Counted from the first letter of the stretch, positions 1 through 8,133 are shown. The stretch is DNA of 47,359 nt from Emcibacteraceae bacterium (GCA_028281625.1 JANQJN010000145.1:1-47359), one strand, 5' to 3'. Program-made: numbers and translations. The notes: a model not told the origin generated them from the sequence alone.

Positions 1-496
1 TAATCGCACCTCTGAACCCGCTATAGGTTGGTGTTTGTAAAATGACTTTTCCTTTGGTTGGATTTAGCCCGCGAAGTGCAGAAACGATCCCCGGTTTAAG
101 CGCAGATGAGTTTCTGATCCATTCCCGTTTTATTTCCAGCCCGTAGCGTTGACGGTTCCAGTCGATGATGGATTGATAGTAAGTCTCATCCACTGTTTCA
201 TAACCGTATATTTCATAGTCAGCGCGGGTCTTGATCGCCGCGGTAATTGCCGGATGAACCTTAAAGTCCATATCAGCAATTCCCATGGGCTGCTTGATTT
301 TATCGCGGCCATACCGCCGTATCGCCGAATCCCATTTAATGCTGTTAACACCGATGCGATTATAATGTTGATCAAACGAACCACTGGAGGACTGCGCAAA
401 CGCACGACCACCTCCACCCGCTGATGCAGCAAGAAGCGCCGTCGCCCCCACTGTTTTCATAAACTGTCTTCTATTTCCCTGACTTTTATGCCGCAT
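1..496 (-). CDS. Tat-exported PLP-dependent aminotransferase/C-S lyase of the MalY/PatB type (partial, C-terminus beyond the window)
   Basis: The 165 visible N-terminal codons start at an ATG read leftwards from 496 and run off the left edge. Residues 8-14 (NRRQFMK) form a twin-arginine motif, followed by a short Ala/Gly-rich hydrophobic stretch and a likely AFA cleavage site near residue 34, so export by the Tat system is predicted. The mature part reads like the PatB/MalY subgroup of fold-type I PLP enzymes (cystathionine beta-lyase or aminotransferase), with a SIKWD segment, an IADMDF motif and a GYE..DE.YY..I..W stretch. The PLP lysine lies outside the window. Tat secretion fits a protein that folds with its cofactor in the cytoplasm. 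The true substrate is unknown. Confidence 0.8.
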   Translation of the reverse strand, partial: MRHKSQGNRRQFMKTVGATALLAASAGGGGRAFAQSSSGSFDQHYNRIGVNSIKWDSAIRRYGRDKIKQPMGIADMDFKVHPAITAAIKTRADYEIYGYETVDETYYQSIIDWNRQRYGLEIKREWIRNSSALKPGIVSALRGLNPTKGKVILQTPTYSGFRGAI

Positions 497-519
497 GAAA
501 AATTCCTTTCTATTGCCAA

Positions 520-603
520 TTTCAATTAAGCATAGATTGAAAAATTTGCTCCGATCAATGAAACTATTGCCCTCGGGGCAATGTTTTTCGTGCTTAATTG
601 AAA
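520..603. repeat. Nested inverted repeats between divergent genes
   Basis: A perfect 13-bp inverted repeat (TTTCAATTAAGCA at 520-532, its complement at 591-603) encloses a second perfect hairpin at 566-582 (ATTGCCC, 3-nt loop, GGGCAAT). The block fills the middle of the 179-bp gap between the divergent Tat-PLP gene and the VOC gene. It could be an operator pair for shared control or part of a structured transcript. There is no T-tract typical of a terminator directly after the inner hairpin. Confidence 0.7.
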
Positions 604-675
604 ATAAAAAAATTTGCCATTTAAAGGATTTCGCCTAAAATTAAGAAACAGGAAAAAAGGCGGAGGATTTTTTGA

Positions 676-1056
676 ATGATACACATCAGACTTGTCGGCG
701 TTGTTGTCGAGGATCAGCAAAGGGCTCATGATTTTTATACGGAAAAAGTGGGTTTTGTTGTAAAAAATGACATTCCCATGGGGGAGTTTAGATGGCTAAC
801 GGTTGGTCATCCGGATGAGCCCATGGAAGTCACCCTTGAGCCAAATCAGCTTCCTTCCGCAAAAGCGATGCAAGCTGACCTTTATGAAAAAGGCATTCCC
901 TGGACCGCCCTTATGACAACCGATCTGGACGCGGAATATGAGCGGATGAGCGCCCTTGGTGTAAAATTTAAAAGTGAGCCGCAGGAAATGGGCGGCGTAA
1001 AAGTCGCAGCCTTTGATGATACCTGTGGGAACTGGATTCAGCTTTATCAGCAATAA
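676..1056 (+). CDS. VOC-superfamily (glyoxalase/bleomycin-resistance-like) protein
   Basis: A 126-residue protein with the length and fold signature of a single-module vicinal oxygen chelate protein. The N-terminus IRLVGVVVEDQQRAHDFYT is the usual first beta-strand and helix. It is followed by a G.F.VKNDIP strand, the VTLEP strand (a possible metal-ligand Glu) and the C-terminal D..GNWIQLYQ strand, where many relatives have Glu instead of Gln. Members act as lyases, dioxygenases or resistance proteins, and the substrate cannot be read from sequence. The start has a strong Shine-Dalgarno (AGGCGGAGGA). It leads a small cluster with the two genes downstream, ending at the hairpin near 1685. Confidence 0.85.
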   Translation: MIHIRLVGVVVEDQQRAHDFYTEKVGFVVKNDIPMGEFRWLTVGHPDEPMEVTLEPNQLPSAKAMQADLYEKGIPWTALMTTDLDAEYERMSALGVKFKSEPQEMGGVKVAAFDDTCGNWIQLYQQ

Positions 1057-1071
1057 CCAAATCTATCATCT

Positions 1072-1374
1072 ATGTTAAGTGAAAAAATTGATCACCATTT
1101 TAATGAACTCTCCCCGCTGGATTTCAACATTTTCGGCGACAGATCGCTTTACGATAAATTAAAACGCGAACGTACCGACCTTAAAACCGCCCGCGCCTTC
1201 CTTGATCATGTGCTCATAATCAAAGAACAAATCGACAGTGTCGTCGGTGAAGAAGACGAGCATCTCGCCGTTGTTTATAATTTTCTAACATCTGAGGAGC
1301 AGTTGGCATATCAGGGTTTTCTTGAAAGGCTTGAGGGTGAAGTGGGAAAATATATCGGGGAAGTCGATGTCTGA
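1072..1374 (+). CDS. Small acidic alpha-helical protein of unknown function
   Basis: A 100-residue open frame lies 15 bases after the VOC gene, and its end overlaps the next start by 8 bases. That packing supports a translated gene although no clear Shine-Dalgarno precedes the ATG. The protein is predicted soluble, acidic and mainly helical (DLKTARAFLDHVLIIKEQ; SEEQLAYQGFLERLEGEV), with no signal peptide or membrane segment. I recognise no family. Context suggests co-transcription with the VOC and YdeI-like genes. Confidence 0.6.
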   Translation: MLSEKIDHHFNELSPLDFNIFGDRSLYDKLKRERTDLKTARAFLDHVLIIKEQIDSVVGEEDEHLAVVYNFLTSEEQLAYQGFLERLEGEVGKYIGEVDV

Positions 1375-1615
1375 CGAAATTCCAGGAGGTGTTGTTCACG
1401 ATTTACCCGCTGATTTGAAGAAAGCGTTGGTCACTAATTCAAAAGCGCTTGAGACATGGAATGATATAACTCCACTTGCCCGTAATGAATGGATCTGCTG
1501 GATTGAATCCGCGAAAAAATCTGAAACGAGGACCAAACGCATTAACTGGGGCCGCGACGATCTGGAAAAAGGAAAACGAAGGCCTTGTTGCTGGCCCGGT
1601 TGTAAACATCGGTAG
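1367..1615 (+). CDS. YdeI/OmdA-type small protein
   Basis: An 82-residue protein starting at an ATG inside the end of the preceding gene, with GGGGAAG just upstream. The pattern L..AL..N..ALETWN.ITPLARNEWI.WI..AKK.ETR..RI......L..GKRRPCCWPGC matches the C-terminal helical domain of the YdeI/OmpD-associated (bacteriocin-protection-like) family, in which aromatic and Arg positions and the final GKR..C segment are conserved. Longer homologues carry an extra N-terminal domain absent here. The biochemical role of this family is not settled. The operon ends at the hairpin at 1684-1713. Confidence 0.75.
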   Translation: MSDEIPGGVVHDLPADLKKALVTNSKALETWNDITPLARNEWICWIESAKKSETRTKRINWGRDDLEKGKRRPCCWPGCKHR

Positions 1616-1683
1616 ATTCAATAATGAAAGAAACGCTTCACCGAACCCTCTGCTCGGGTTCGATCAATTCCGATCTGACATTA

Positions 1684-1713
1684 AAAAAGGGTCCCGGAAA
1701 GGACCCTTTTTTA
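1684..1713. terminator. Bidirectional intrinsic terminator
   Basis: AAAAAGGGTCC, a 5-nt loop, GGACCCTTTTTT form a GC-rich stem flanked by A and T runs. It can stop the plus-strand VOC/YdeI operon and the minus-strand tRNA-Ser transcript, which ends two bases away. Confidence 0.85.
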
Positions 1714-1714
1714 A

Positions 1715-1804
1715 TGGCGGAGAGGAAGGGATTCGAACCCTCGGTACCCGTAAGGGCACAACTCCTTAGCAGGGAGCCCCATTCGACCACTCTGGCACCT
1801 CTCC
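1715..1804 (-). tRNA. tRNA-Ser (anticodon GCU)
   Basis: Reading leftwards from 1804, the acceptor strand GGAGAGG pairs with CCTCTCC near 1719-1725. The discriminator G and an encoded CCA follow (CCA at 1715-1717). The anticodon loop CTGCTAA gives anticodon GCU, decoding AGC/AGU. The long variable arm (about GTTGTGCCCTTACGGGTACC) and the TTCGAAT T-loop are typical of a class II serine tRNA. At 90 nt with CCA, the length is as expected. No integrase or att-like repeat is seen next to it. Confidence 0.97.
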
Positions 1805-1869
1805 GCCGCCGTTTTTAGTGGTGTTAGGGACGCTTGTCAAAACATTTCTACGTAAAAAATCAATTGGAT

Positions 1870-1906
1870 AAAAAAAGAGGGTGCGGAATATTTTTCCACA
1901 CCCTTT
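1870..1906 (-). terminator. Intrinsic terminator of the Sel1-repeat gene
   Basis: Read on the minus strand: GGGTGTGGAA, a short AT loop, TTCCGCACCC, then TCTTTTTTT. The stem is 10 bp with one mismatch. It lies about 80 bases after the stop of the Sel1 gene. Confidence 0.8.
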
Positions 1907-1984
1907 TCAGTTAAAAATACTATGCTATGGGAATAGCAGCGCCGAGCCACTCAGCGCGTATCTTATAAAAGATACTAATTTATT

Positions 1985-2254
1985 TTAGTGAGCGACCATC
2001 CATTCGCGCGCTTTACGTTGCGCTTCGGAAATTTCACCAGTTGACATTGCGTCTGCTACTTCCGCGCGGTCGATCTGTGCACTCAGCATTCCACGCATCG
2101 CTGCCAGATTAAACCACTTGTGTGCTTCCACATTGTCTTGTTCTACACCGTGACCAATTGAATATAAAAGGCCAAGATCATATAGAGCTTCTGCTTTTCC
2201 GCTTTCTGCCGCTTGAAGACGATTTTCGAGATATTTCTTATCTACCATTCCCAT
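1985..2254 (-). CDS. Small Sel1-repeat protein
   Basis: An 89-residue soluble protein with one clear Sel1-like repeat: AEALYDLGLLYSIGHGV followed by .A.KWFNLAAMRG. A short helical tail ends in AQRKAREWM, a layout common for very small alphaproteobacterial SLR proteins. Sel1 repeats are TPR-like alpha-alpha hairpins used for protein binding, and the partner is unknown. I chose the ATG at 2254 (MGMVDKKYLEN) over a longer frame from 2287 because GGAG sits 8 bases upstream of it. The gene stands alone with its own terminator. Confidence 0.8.
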   Translation of the reverse strand: MGMVDKKYLENRLQAAESGKAEALYDLGLLYSIGHGVEQDNVEAHKWFNLAAMRGMLSAQIDRAEVADAMSTGEISEAQRKAREWMVAH

Positions 2255-2614
2255 AACTATTCTCCAGTTATTAACTATATTTTGCACCCAACGCTTCTTT
2301 TCGCGTCTTATGATTAATAAAGTTGTATTAGAATTTTAAATAAATGGTTAACGATAATATTTTTTTGATAAAATATTGAAAATAAACAATATTTATGATT
2401 AACCTTAAAAGGTTAATAAAACGGCCAAAAGTTAATTTTTATCATTTTTGGAATTTTTTGGCGGATTCTTTGAAAAAGAAAGAATCACTTCAAAAACTAA
2501 TATGACGATTTAGACACCGCACTTATTAAACATGCTAATTTTATATAGGATAAAATAAAAAAGCCAGTGAATTCCATTCACCGGCTTTTCTCAAAAATTT
2601 AGAGCTGCGTTTTG
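2255..2614. other. AT-rich noncoding gap with one perfect palindrome
   Basis: No coding frame is supported across these 360 bases. The stretch is very AT-rich. At 2398-2417 it holds a perfect inverted repeat, ATTAACCTT, two bases, AAGGTTAAT, a candidate operator upstream of the Sel1 gene. A partly related GGTTAAC lies at about 2346. The right end carries the gatB terminator. I see no tRNA, small ORF with a ribosome site, or iteron array. Confidence 0.6.
2559..2590 (-). terminator. Intrinsic terminator of gatCAB
   Basis: On the minus strand AAAAGCCGGTGAAT, a 2-4 nt loop, and ATTCACTGGCTTTTTT form a stem of about 13 bp with one wobble and a T-run, 25 bases beyond the gatB stop. Confidence 0.85.
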
Positions 2615-4099
2615 CTAACCATCAAGCTTCGGCCGCAGCAACTGGTTGACCACCTGCGGGTTGGCTTTACCCTGGGTCGCTTTCATCACCTGGCCAACGA
2701 AGAAGCCAAATAGCTTATCTTTACCGCCGCGGTATTCTTCCACCTTGTCAGCGTTTGCAGCCAGGATCTCATCGATCATCTTCTCAATCTCGCCAGTGTC
2801 AGAAACCTGTTTAAGTCCCTTTTCTTCAACGATCTCTTCCGGGCCCTGTCCGGTTTCCAGCATAATCTCAAACACGTCCCTTGCGATGCGGCCAGAGATG
2901 GTCCCTTCAAGCTGAAGACCCAGTAGCTCTGCCGCGTGCGGGACGGAAACCGGGCTTTCGTTGATGGGCTTGCCAAGCTTCTTAAGCGCGCCAAACAGAT
3001 CACTGGTAATCCAGTTGGAAACCAGCTTGCCAAGCTCGGACACTGGCTTGCCGGTTTTTTCAACCGCCGCCGCGAGCAGCGTTTCAAAATAATCGGCATT
3101 TTCTTTTTCGGCCGTTAGCACGCCTGCGTTATATGGCGTGATGTGCAGATCGGCAATGAAACGCTCTTTCTTGGCATCCTCGAGTTCAGGCATTTCTTCA
3201 GCGAGCTTATCAACAAACTCTTGCGAAAATTCCAATGGTAGAAGATCCGGATCAGGGAAATAACGGTAATCGTGTGCTTCTTCCTTGGAACGCATCGGGC
3301 GTGTGGTTCCCGTCGCCACTTCAAACAGGCGCGTTTCCTGATCCACGGTGCCGCCATCTTCAATCAGATCGATTTGACGACGGATTTCGCTTTCAACCAC
3401 CTGGGTTACATAACGAATGGAATTCACGTTCTTGGTTTCGGTGCGGGTACCAAATTCTTCGCCTGGTCGGCGCACAGACACGTTTACATCCGCACGCATG
3501 GAACCCTGCTCCATATTGCCGTCGCAAGTTCCTGCATAACGCACGATCGAGCGGATCTTTTTAAAGTAGGCCGCTGCTTCCTCCGGGGTGCGCATGTCAG
3601 GCTTTGATACAATTTCCATCAGCGCCACACCGGAACGGTTCAGATCTACATAAGTCATGGTCGGATGCTGATCATGCATGGATTTACCAGCGTCCTGCTC
3701 AAGATGGAGCCGCTCCACCCCGATTTCCTTGGTCTGCCCATCTTCAAGATCAATGTTGACAACCCCCTCGCCGACGATCGGGTCTTTATACTGGGAAATC
3801 TGGTAGCCTTGCGGCAGGTCTGCATAGAAATAGTTCTTGCGGTCAAAAATACTACGCAGATTAATCTTACAACCCATGGCTAGACCAGTACGTACCGCTT
3901 GACGCACGCATTCTTCGTTGATCACCGGCAGCATGCCCGGCTGGGCCGAACAAACAAAGCTGACTTGCGAGTTTGGTTCAGCACCAAACGCCGTGGCGGC
4001 GCCGGAAAAAAGTTTTGCTTCGGAAATTACTTGCGCGTGAATTTCAAGGCCGATGACGGCTTCCCAATCACCTGTTGCACCCGGATAAAGTTTACTCAT
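2615..4099 (-). CDS. gatB: Aspartyl/glutamyl-tRNA(Asn/Gln) amidotransferase subunit B
   Basis: A 494-residue GatB. It binds the misacylated Glu-tRNA(Gln)/Asp-tRNA(Asn), phosphorylates the side chain with ATP, and receives ammonia from GatA. Visible hallmarks are [12 protein letters not shown] at the N-terminus, the [14 protein letters not shown] segment, HLEQDAGKS with [14 protein letters not shown], and the helical YqeY-like tail ([35 protein letters not shown]). The start at 4099 is set by GGGGAG 8 bases upstream. Its ATGA overlaps the gatA stop by 4 bases, implying translational coupling. A longer frame beginning at 4117 lacks that ribosome site. Confidence 0.97.
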   Translation of the reverse strand: MSKLYPGATGDWEAVIGLEIHAQVISEAKLFSGAATAFGAEPNSQVSFVCSAQPGMLPVINEECVRQAVRTGLAMGCKINLRSIFDRKNYFYADLPQGYQISQYKDPIVGEGVVNIDLEDGQTKEIGVERLHLEQDAGKSMHDQHPTMTYVDLNRSGVALMEIVSKPDMRTPEEAAAYFKKIRSIVRYAGTCDGNMEQGSMRADVNVSVRRPGEEFGTRTETKNVNSIRYVTQVVESEIRRQIDLIEDGGTVDQETRLFEVATGTTRPMRSKEEAHDYRYFPDPDLLPLEFSQEFVDKLAEEMPELEDAKKERFIADLHITPYNAGVLTAEKENADYFETLLAAAVEKTGKPVSELGKLVSNWITSDLFGALKKLGKPINESPVSVPHAAELLGLQLEGTISGRIARDVFEIMLETGQGPEEIVEEKGLKQVSDTGEIEKMIDEILAANADKVEEYRGGKDKLFGFFVGQVMKATQGKANPQVVNQLLRPKLDG

Positions 4100-5580
4100 G
4101 ATGCATCTCCCCACCATTTGGTTGGTTTGGCTTTGAAATCCGCCGCTGTTTCAAGAACATCGGCCACATTAAGAAGCTGTTCTTCGCCAAAGGCCTGACC
4201 GAGGAGCTGAAGCCCGAGGGGAAGCCCTTCCGCGCTAAGCCCCGCCGGTATTGAAATACCGGGAAGTCCCGCCAGTGAAGCCGGTACCGTAAACACATCA
4301 TTGAGGTACATCGCGAGCGGGTCATCAACCTTGTCCCCAAGGTTAAAGGCGGCGCTCGGCGCCGTAGGTGTCAGGATTACATCGCATTTTGAGTAGGCTG
4401 CTTTGAAATCATTGGCAATCAGTGTGCGAACCTTCTGTGCTTTCAAATAATAGGCGTCATAATAGCCCGCAGAAAGCACGTAAGTTCCAATTAGAATACG
4501 GCGCTTCACTTCATCACCGAAACCGGCTGCACGGGTTTTCTTATACATGTCATCAAGGCTGTCACCAGTAACACGCAGACCGTATTTAACGCCATCATAA
4601 CGAGCAAGGTTTGAAGAGCATTCCGCCGGCGCGACGATATAGTAAGTCGGCAAAGCATATTTTGTATGAGGCAGGCTGATATCAACAATCTCAGCACCTG
4701 CATCCTTAAGCCAGTCAATTCCCTGCTGCCAGAGCTTTTCAATTTCTTCCGGCATGCCATCAACGCGATACTCTTTTGGAATGCCGACCTTAAGTCCCCT
4801 GACATCACCGCCCAGCGCTGCTTCGTAATTTGGCACCGGTGTATCGTATGACGTCGAATCCTTCGGGTCATACCCGGCCATGCTTTCTATCATGATCGCC
4901 GCATCACGAACTGACTTTGTTAACGGCCCCGCCTGATCCAGTGAAGACGCAAAAGCAATCATGCCCCAACGCGAGCACCGGCCGTAGGTTGGTTTTAGGC
5001 CGACAAGTCCAGCGAAAGACGCGGGTTGTCTGATTGAACCACCAGTATCCGTTCCCGTTGCAGCGATCGAAATATCCGCAGCGACAGACGCCGCTGAACC
5101 ACCCGACGAACCACCGGGTACCGTATCTTTATCAGACCCGGTCGCGCGCCAAGGATTTTTTACCGGACCATAATGGCTGTTTTCGTTGGATGAGCCCATA
5201 GCGAACTCGTCCTGATTGGTTTTACCCAACATCACTGCGCCATCAGCCCAAAGATTGGACGTCACTGTACTTTCATATTCCGGCTTAAAACCATCCAGGA
5301 TATGACTGCAGGTCTGGCTATGCACACCTTTGGTGCAGTAAAGGTCTTTGATGCCAATTGGAATTCCGGTTACGCCTTTAGCATCACCAGCTTTAATCAT
5401 GGCATCTGCCTGGTCTGCCATCTCCAGAGCTTTATCAGCAGTCACTGTCACATAACAGTTAAGCTCGCTGGCATCCTCAATTGCATTCAGATGAGCCTCG
5501 GTCAGTTCGCGCGATGTAAAATCACCCTTGTGAAGACCATCGCGGGCATCGGCGAGAGTAAGTTTTGTAAATTCGGTCAT
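4096..5580 (-). CDS. gatA: Aspartyl/glutamyl-tRNA(Asn/Gln) amidotransferase subunit A
   Basis: A 494-residue amidase-signature enzyme that hydrolyses glutamine and channels ammonia to GatB. The Ser-cisSer-Lys triad is present: Lys78 in GIPIGIKDL, Ser158 in VPGGSSGGS and Ser182 in [12 protein letters not shown]. The start at 5580 ([10 protein letters not shown]) was chosen because homologues begin here. An extension to 5718 would run through gatC in another frame and has no family support. It follows gatC after 10 bases and overlaps gatB by 4. Confidence 0.97.
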   Translation of the reverse strand: MTEFTKLTLADARDGLHKGDFTSRELTEAHLNAIEDASELNCYVTVTADKALEMADQADAMIKAGDAKGVTGIPIGIKDLYCTKGVHSQTCSHILDGFKPEYESTVTSNLWADGAVMLGKTNQDEFAMGSSNENSHYGPVKNPWRATGSDKDTVPGGSSGGSAASVAADISIAATGTDTGGSIRQPASFAGLVGLKPTYGRCSRWGMIAFASSLDQAGPLTKSVRDAAIMIESMAGYDPKDSTSYDTPVPNYEAALGGDVRGLKVGIPKEYRVDGMPEEIEKLWQQGIDWLKDAGAEIVDISLPHTKYALPTYYIVAPAECSSNLARYDGVKYGLRVTGDSLDDMYKKTRAAGFGDEVKRRILIGTYVLSAGYYDAYYLKAQKVRTLIANDFKAAYSKCDVILTPTAPSAAFNLGDKVDDPLAMYLNDVFTVPASLAGLPGISIPAGLSAEGLPLGLQLLGQAFGEEQLLNVADVLETAADFKAKPTKWWGDAS

Positions 5581-5590
5581 AGCACGCCCC

Positions 5591-5878
5591 CTACTCAATA
5601 ACTTTAGGCACAGCAAAGAAGCCGTGTTCAGATTGTGGTGCATTTTTGAGAACCTGATCGCGATAACCACCATCGGTAACCTGGTCCTGTCGGCGAGGGA
5701 GCTGCGTCTCAACAACACTGGTCATGGCTTCAACGCCATCGGTATTCACTTCACCCAGCTGCTCCACCCAATCAAGAATATTGTTAAGCTCTCCCACAGT
5801 GGATTCCAGTTCGGATTCTGAAACTTCAATGCGGGCCAAATTGGCGATCTTCGCGACCGTATCTTTATCAATTGACAT
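5591..5878 (-). CDS. gatC: Aspartyl/glutamyl-tRNA(Asn/Gln) amidotransferase subunit C
   Basis: A 95-residue GatC, the small subunit that wraps around GatA and stabilises the GatAB complex. The N-terminal helix [19 protein letters not shown] and the middle [20 protein letters not shown] are typical, as is the C-terminal R.D.V.....Q.....A....[10 protein letters not shown] tail. It is the first gene of gatC-gatA-gatB. The presence of GatCAB implies that the organism makes Gln-tRNA and/or Asn-tRNA by the indirect route. Confidence 0.95.
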   Translation of the reverse strand: MSIDKDTVAKIANLARIEVSESELESTVGELNNILDWVEQLGEVNTDGVEAMTSVVETQLPRRQDQVTDGGYRDQVLKNAPQSEHGFFAVPKVIE

Positions 5879-6021
5879 GGCAATATGCTCGTTAATCTAT
5901 TATGTGCGAATTTAATGGCGGGAAACTAACACTCAAGCTCCAGAACCGCAAGCGATTAGTGTCACAATATTCACTCAAATATCCCATTTGCAATTGTTAT
6001 CAAACTGGCCTAATCTGCGAA

Positions 6022-6047
6022 TGACTAAATAGTCAATACAATATAAT
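6022..6047 (+). promoter_or_regulatory. Candidate promoter/operator of the small exported protein
   Basis: A consensus -10 hexamer TATAAT lies at 6042-6047, 18 bases before the ATG, so the leader would be short. A palindrome TGACTA-AA-TAGTCA lies just upstream at 6022-6035, between the -10 and where a -35 would fall. No -35 match is seen. A regulator bound at the palindrome could act on RNA polymerase. Confidence 0.4.
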
Positions 6048-6065
6048 TTGACGGAGAGTAAATTG

Positions 6066-6413
6066 ATGACAAGGTTTTTTATTGCGGTAATAACAAGCTT
6101 GTTCTTGGTAACCAGCGCCTTCGCCGCCGATGTGGACGGCGAGTGGAGCGTTATGTTCAACGCTGCTGAGGGTGGGACAACAGTTCCTATGACCATCACG
6201 GTCGACGGTGAAGACGCCAAAGCCATGGCGGGCACCGATGAGCTTACCGGAACTTATAAAGATGGGAAGCTAACCCTTGAAGGACCAATGTATGTACCAG
6301 AGGCGGGCATGACATCAACCCTTAATATGGACGCAACCATTGACGGTGATAAAATGACAGGTACCGCCACGTGGGATATGTATTCAGCCGACGTGATCGG
6401 CACCCGCAAGTAA
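6066..6413 (+). CDS. Small exported beta-rich protein of unknown function
   Basis: A 115-residue protein with a classical signal peptide (MTRFFIAVITSLFLVTSAFA, cleavage before ADVDGEW), so periplasmic. The mature part alternates short strands (GEWSVMFNA, VPMTITVDG, LTGTYKDGKLTLEG, TATIDGDKMTGTATW), a pattern seen in small lipocalin-like alphaproteobacterial proteins, but I recognise no named family. GGAGAG upstream and the signal peptide favour the ATG at 6066 over the TTG at 6048. It stands divergent from gatC. Confidence 0.8.
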   Translation: MTRFFIAVITSLFLVTSAFAADVDGEWSVMFNAAEGGTTVPMTITVDGEDAKAMAGTDELTGTYKDGKLTLEGPMYVPEAGMTSTLNMDATIDGDKMTGTATWDMYSADVIGTRK

Positions 6414-6440
6414 CAAAAGCTATCTCTATTAACCTATCCA

Positions 6441-6488
6441 ATAATATAATGAGCTGTCATAGTTATGCGTGACCGTTCATTATATTAT
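6441..6488. repeat. AT-rich inverted repeat
   Basis: ATAATATAATGA at 6441-6452 has a perfect complement at 6477-6488. Two more inner pairs, one of them a wobble, give a stem of about 14 bp with a 20-nt loop. It lies 27 bases after the exported-protein gene and upstream of the GGDEF-EAL-like gene. No T-run follows, so a normal intrinsic terminator is unlikely. Confidence 0.6.
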
Positions 6489-6584
6489 ACTTATCTATGT
6501 GATTGAAAATTCTCGATTATTGCGCGATATTACGATTCAACATATCATTGAATCATGCGTACAATAACTAATTATAGGTAGCAT

Positions 6585-6639
6585 TTTGTACGAATATAGT
6601 GTATATATTTGTACGAATATAGTGTATAAAAAATACACT
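6585..6639. repeat. Tandem direct repeat plus hairpin upstream of the GGDEF-EAL-like gene
   Basis: A 21-bp unit (TTTGTACGAA....GTGTATA) occurs twice, at 6585-6605 and 6608-6628, with a 23-bp period. Each copy ends in AGTGTAT. A third, inverted half-site, ATACACT, lies at 6633-6639 and forms a 7-bp hairpin with the second copy. The array ends 31 bases before the start codon. It looks like a multi-site operator or a repeated promoter element. Confidence 0.65.
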
Positions 6640-6670
6640 TATCAATTTTCTTTTTTTGGGAAAGCATACC

Positions 6671-8071
6671 ATGGGAAAAGATGATAATTTCGTGAAGCAG
6701 CAACTGGATGAAATTGAAAAAAAATTGTCACCCACCTACAAAGCTGTTCCTACCGACGAAAATAATCAATCAACGGCAAGTAACCCACAGGTATCAAGCG
6801 ATGATTTTCGGCCTTTCCCTGAGCACGTAAAGTTAAAAATAAGTAATAAGTTAAATAGGTTCAAAGAAATTGCCGCAAAGAATACCTCAACCATACAAGG
6901 TCACATTCAGTTCATGTCTTTTGCGGCTATTAAGGACGCATTAGACGACCAGTGGGATAGATTCAGGATTTCGATTTACGAGAAAGTAGACGAAATATTA
7001 GACAGTATATTAAGTGACAAGGATGTTTATTTAAGAACGTCTGATTATTTTTATTTGGTTGCTTTCGATTCACTTGATCTACAAGCTGCGCTTACAAAGC
7101 TCGACATCGCCAGAGACAAGATTATGACCCATTATTTTGGCAGCGATTATGGCGAAAATTCAACCGTGACCAAGAATTTTTCAATTAAAGCCTCTAGCCA
7201 AATTATTGATTCCAGTATTTTTTTAAAAGACTTAGACTTGGTAGCCAATATGGGCCAGAAACAAAAAGCGCAGGATGGGTGCAGCTTTATTGCGGATTTA
7301 AAATCCGCTGGCGCAAATTTCTCAGATGCACTGAAGTTAAAATACCAGCCGTTTTGGGATACAAAATTTGAAGTGATCGTTGGTTACCAGCCCTATTTGA
7401 AAGCCATTCCAGAGGGGCATAATTGTCGCTATCCACTGCCCTATTTTGATACAAAAAAATGCAAGGAAGACAGACAGAATATTGATATCGAAACCTTAAA
7501 AGAAGTACTAGAAGTCATTAATGAACTGCGCTTAAATAAATTTGTATTCCTTTGCAATTGTCCTATTTCAATGTCAACGGCGAACGACAATCACCAGTTC
7601 GCAAAAATAATTGAGTTATGTAAGAACCAGCACCACGAAATTCAAAACTTACTTAATATCGAACTAATAGAATACCCCGCTGGTTTTCCATCTTCCAAGC
7701 TGATAAAAACCGTAAGGGCAATATCGCCCTATTGTCATGATGTCATTTTAAATACAACACTGGAGGACTTGAGGTTTTATGAGCTTGCAAAAGACGCAAA
7801 TATAAACGTCGTGTCGGTAGATATTGATCGACGGCAGGAAACCATGGCCATTGAAAAGCTGTCGCACACGCTGAACATATTCTGTAGCAAATTAAGAAAA
7901 GCTAAAATTGACCTCGCCCTAAATGGTGTAAATCAGTTGGAAGCGGCTATCGTCGCCCGTCGACGCGGTGTCAGGTATATTTCCGGCTCACTGGTGGGAA
8001 GTACAACGGAGTATCCTGAGCATATGTCACGTTTCAAATGGACCGAGATTAAAGATTCCAATTCTGCGTGA
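6671..8071 (+). CDS. Degenerate GGDEF-EAL-like protein, probably non-catalytic
   Basis: A 466-residue soluble protein with no signal or membrane segment. Residues about 75-155 follow the outline of a GGDEF domain, but where the GGDEF loop should be it reads RTSDYFYLV (122-130). Residues about 223-446 follow an EAL domain: KYQPFWD in place of the hYQPI motif, GYQPYLK where G.EAL.R is expected (238-244), and a C-terminal RRGVRYISGSLVG resembling the G....QGY.F. segment. The catalytic and Mg-binding acids of both domains are therefore missing, which suggests a c-di-GMP receptor or protein-binding scaffold. Start at 6671 is the ATG; a TTG at 6656 is in frame. Assignment rests on pattern only. Confidence 0.6.
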   Translation: MGKDDNFVKQQLDEIEKKLSPTYKAVPTDENNQSTASNPQVSSDDFRPFPEHVKLKISNKLNRFKEIAAKNTSTIQGHIQFMSFAAIKDALDDQWDRFRISIYEKVDEILDSILSDKDVYLRTSDYFYLVAFDSLDLQAALTKLDIARDKIMTHYFGSDYGENSTVTKNFSIKASSQIIDSSIFLKDLDLVANMGQKQKAQDGCSFIADLKSAGANFSDALKLKYQPFWDTKFEVIVGYQPYLKAIPEGHNCRYPLPYFDTKKCKEDRQNIDIETLKEVLEVINELRLNKFVFLCNCPISMSTANDNHQFAKIIELCKNQHHEIQNLLNIELIEYPAGFPSSKLIKTVRAISPYCHDVILNTTLEDLRFYELAKDANINVVSVDIDRRQETMAIEKLSHTLNIFCSKLRKAKIDLALNGVNQLEAAIVARRRGVRYISGSLVGSTTEYPEHMSRFKWTEIKDSNSA

Positions 8072-8101
8072 TTGGCGCTGTATAATCTTCAACGCCAATC
8101 A
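8069..8101 (+). terminator. Possible terminator hairpin at the stop codon
   Basis: TGATTGGCG at 8069-8077, which includes the TGA stop, pairs perfectly with CGCCAATCA at 8093-8101 around a 15-nt loop. Only a weak T-tract follows (CCAATTTTC), so termination is plausible but not certain. It separates two convergent genes. Confidence 0.5.
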
Positions 8102-8133
8102 AATCCAATTTTCATTAAATGAATTAATATAGA

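Noticed and set aside
1715..1804. tRNA-Ser as an integration site for a mobile element
   Set aside because: No integrase, no repeated tRNA end and no foreign-looking cargo on either side within the window.
1476..1818. Plus-strand frames running over the tRNA-Ser gene
   Set aside because: They cover the YdeI-like gene in another frame, the terminator hairpin and the tRNA; no protein family is seen.
2255..2614. AT-rich gap as a replication origin
   Set aside because: No DnaA-box cluster, iterons or replication genes were seen; only one palindrome and AT richness.
4099..4117. Longer GatB start at 4117
   Set aside because: The ATG at 4099 has GGGGAG at the right distance and the typical 4-base overlap with gatA; the extra residues are not part of the family.
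5580..5718. Longer GatA start at 5718
   Set aside because: It would cover gatC in another frame, and the added 46 residues have no counterpart in GatA.
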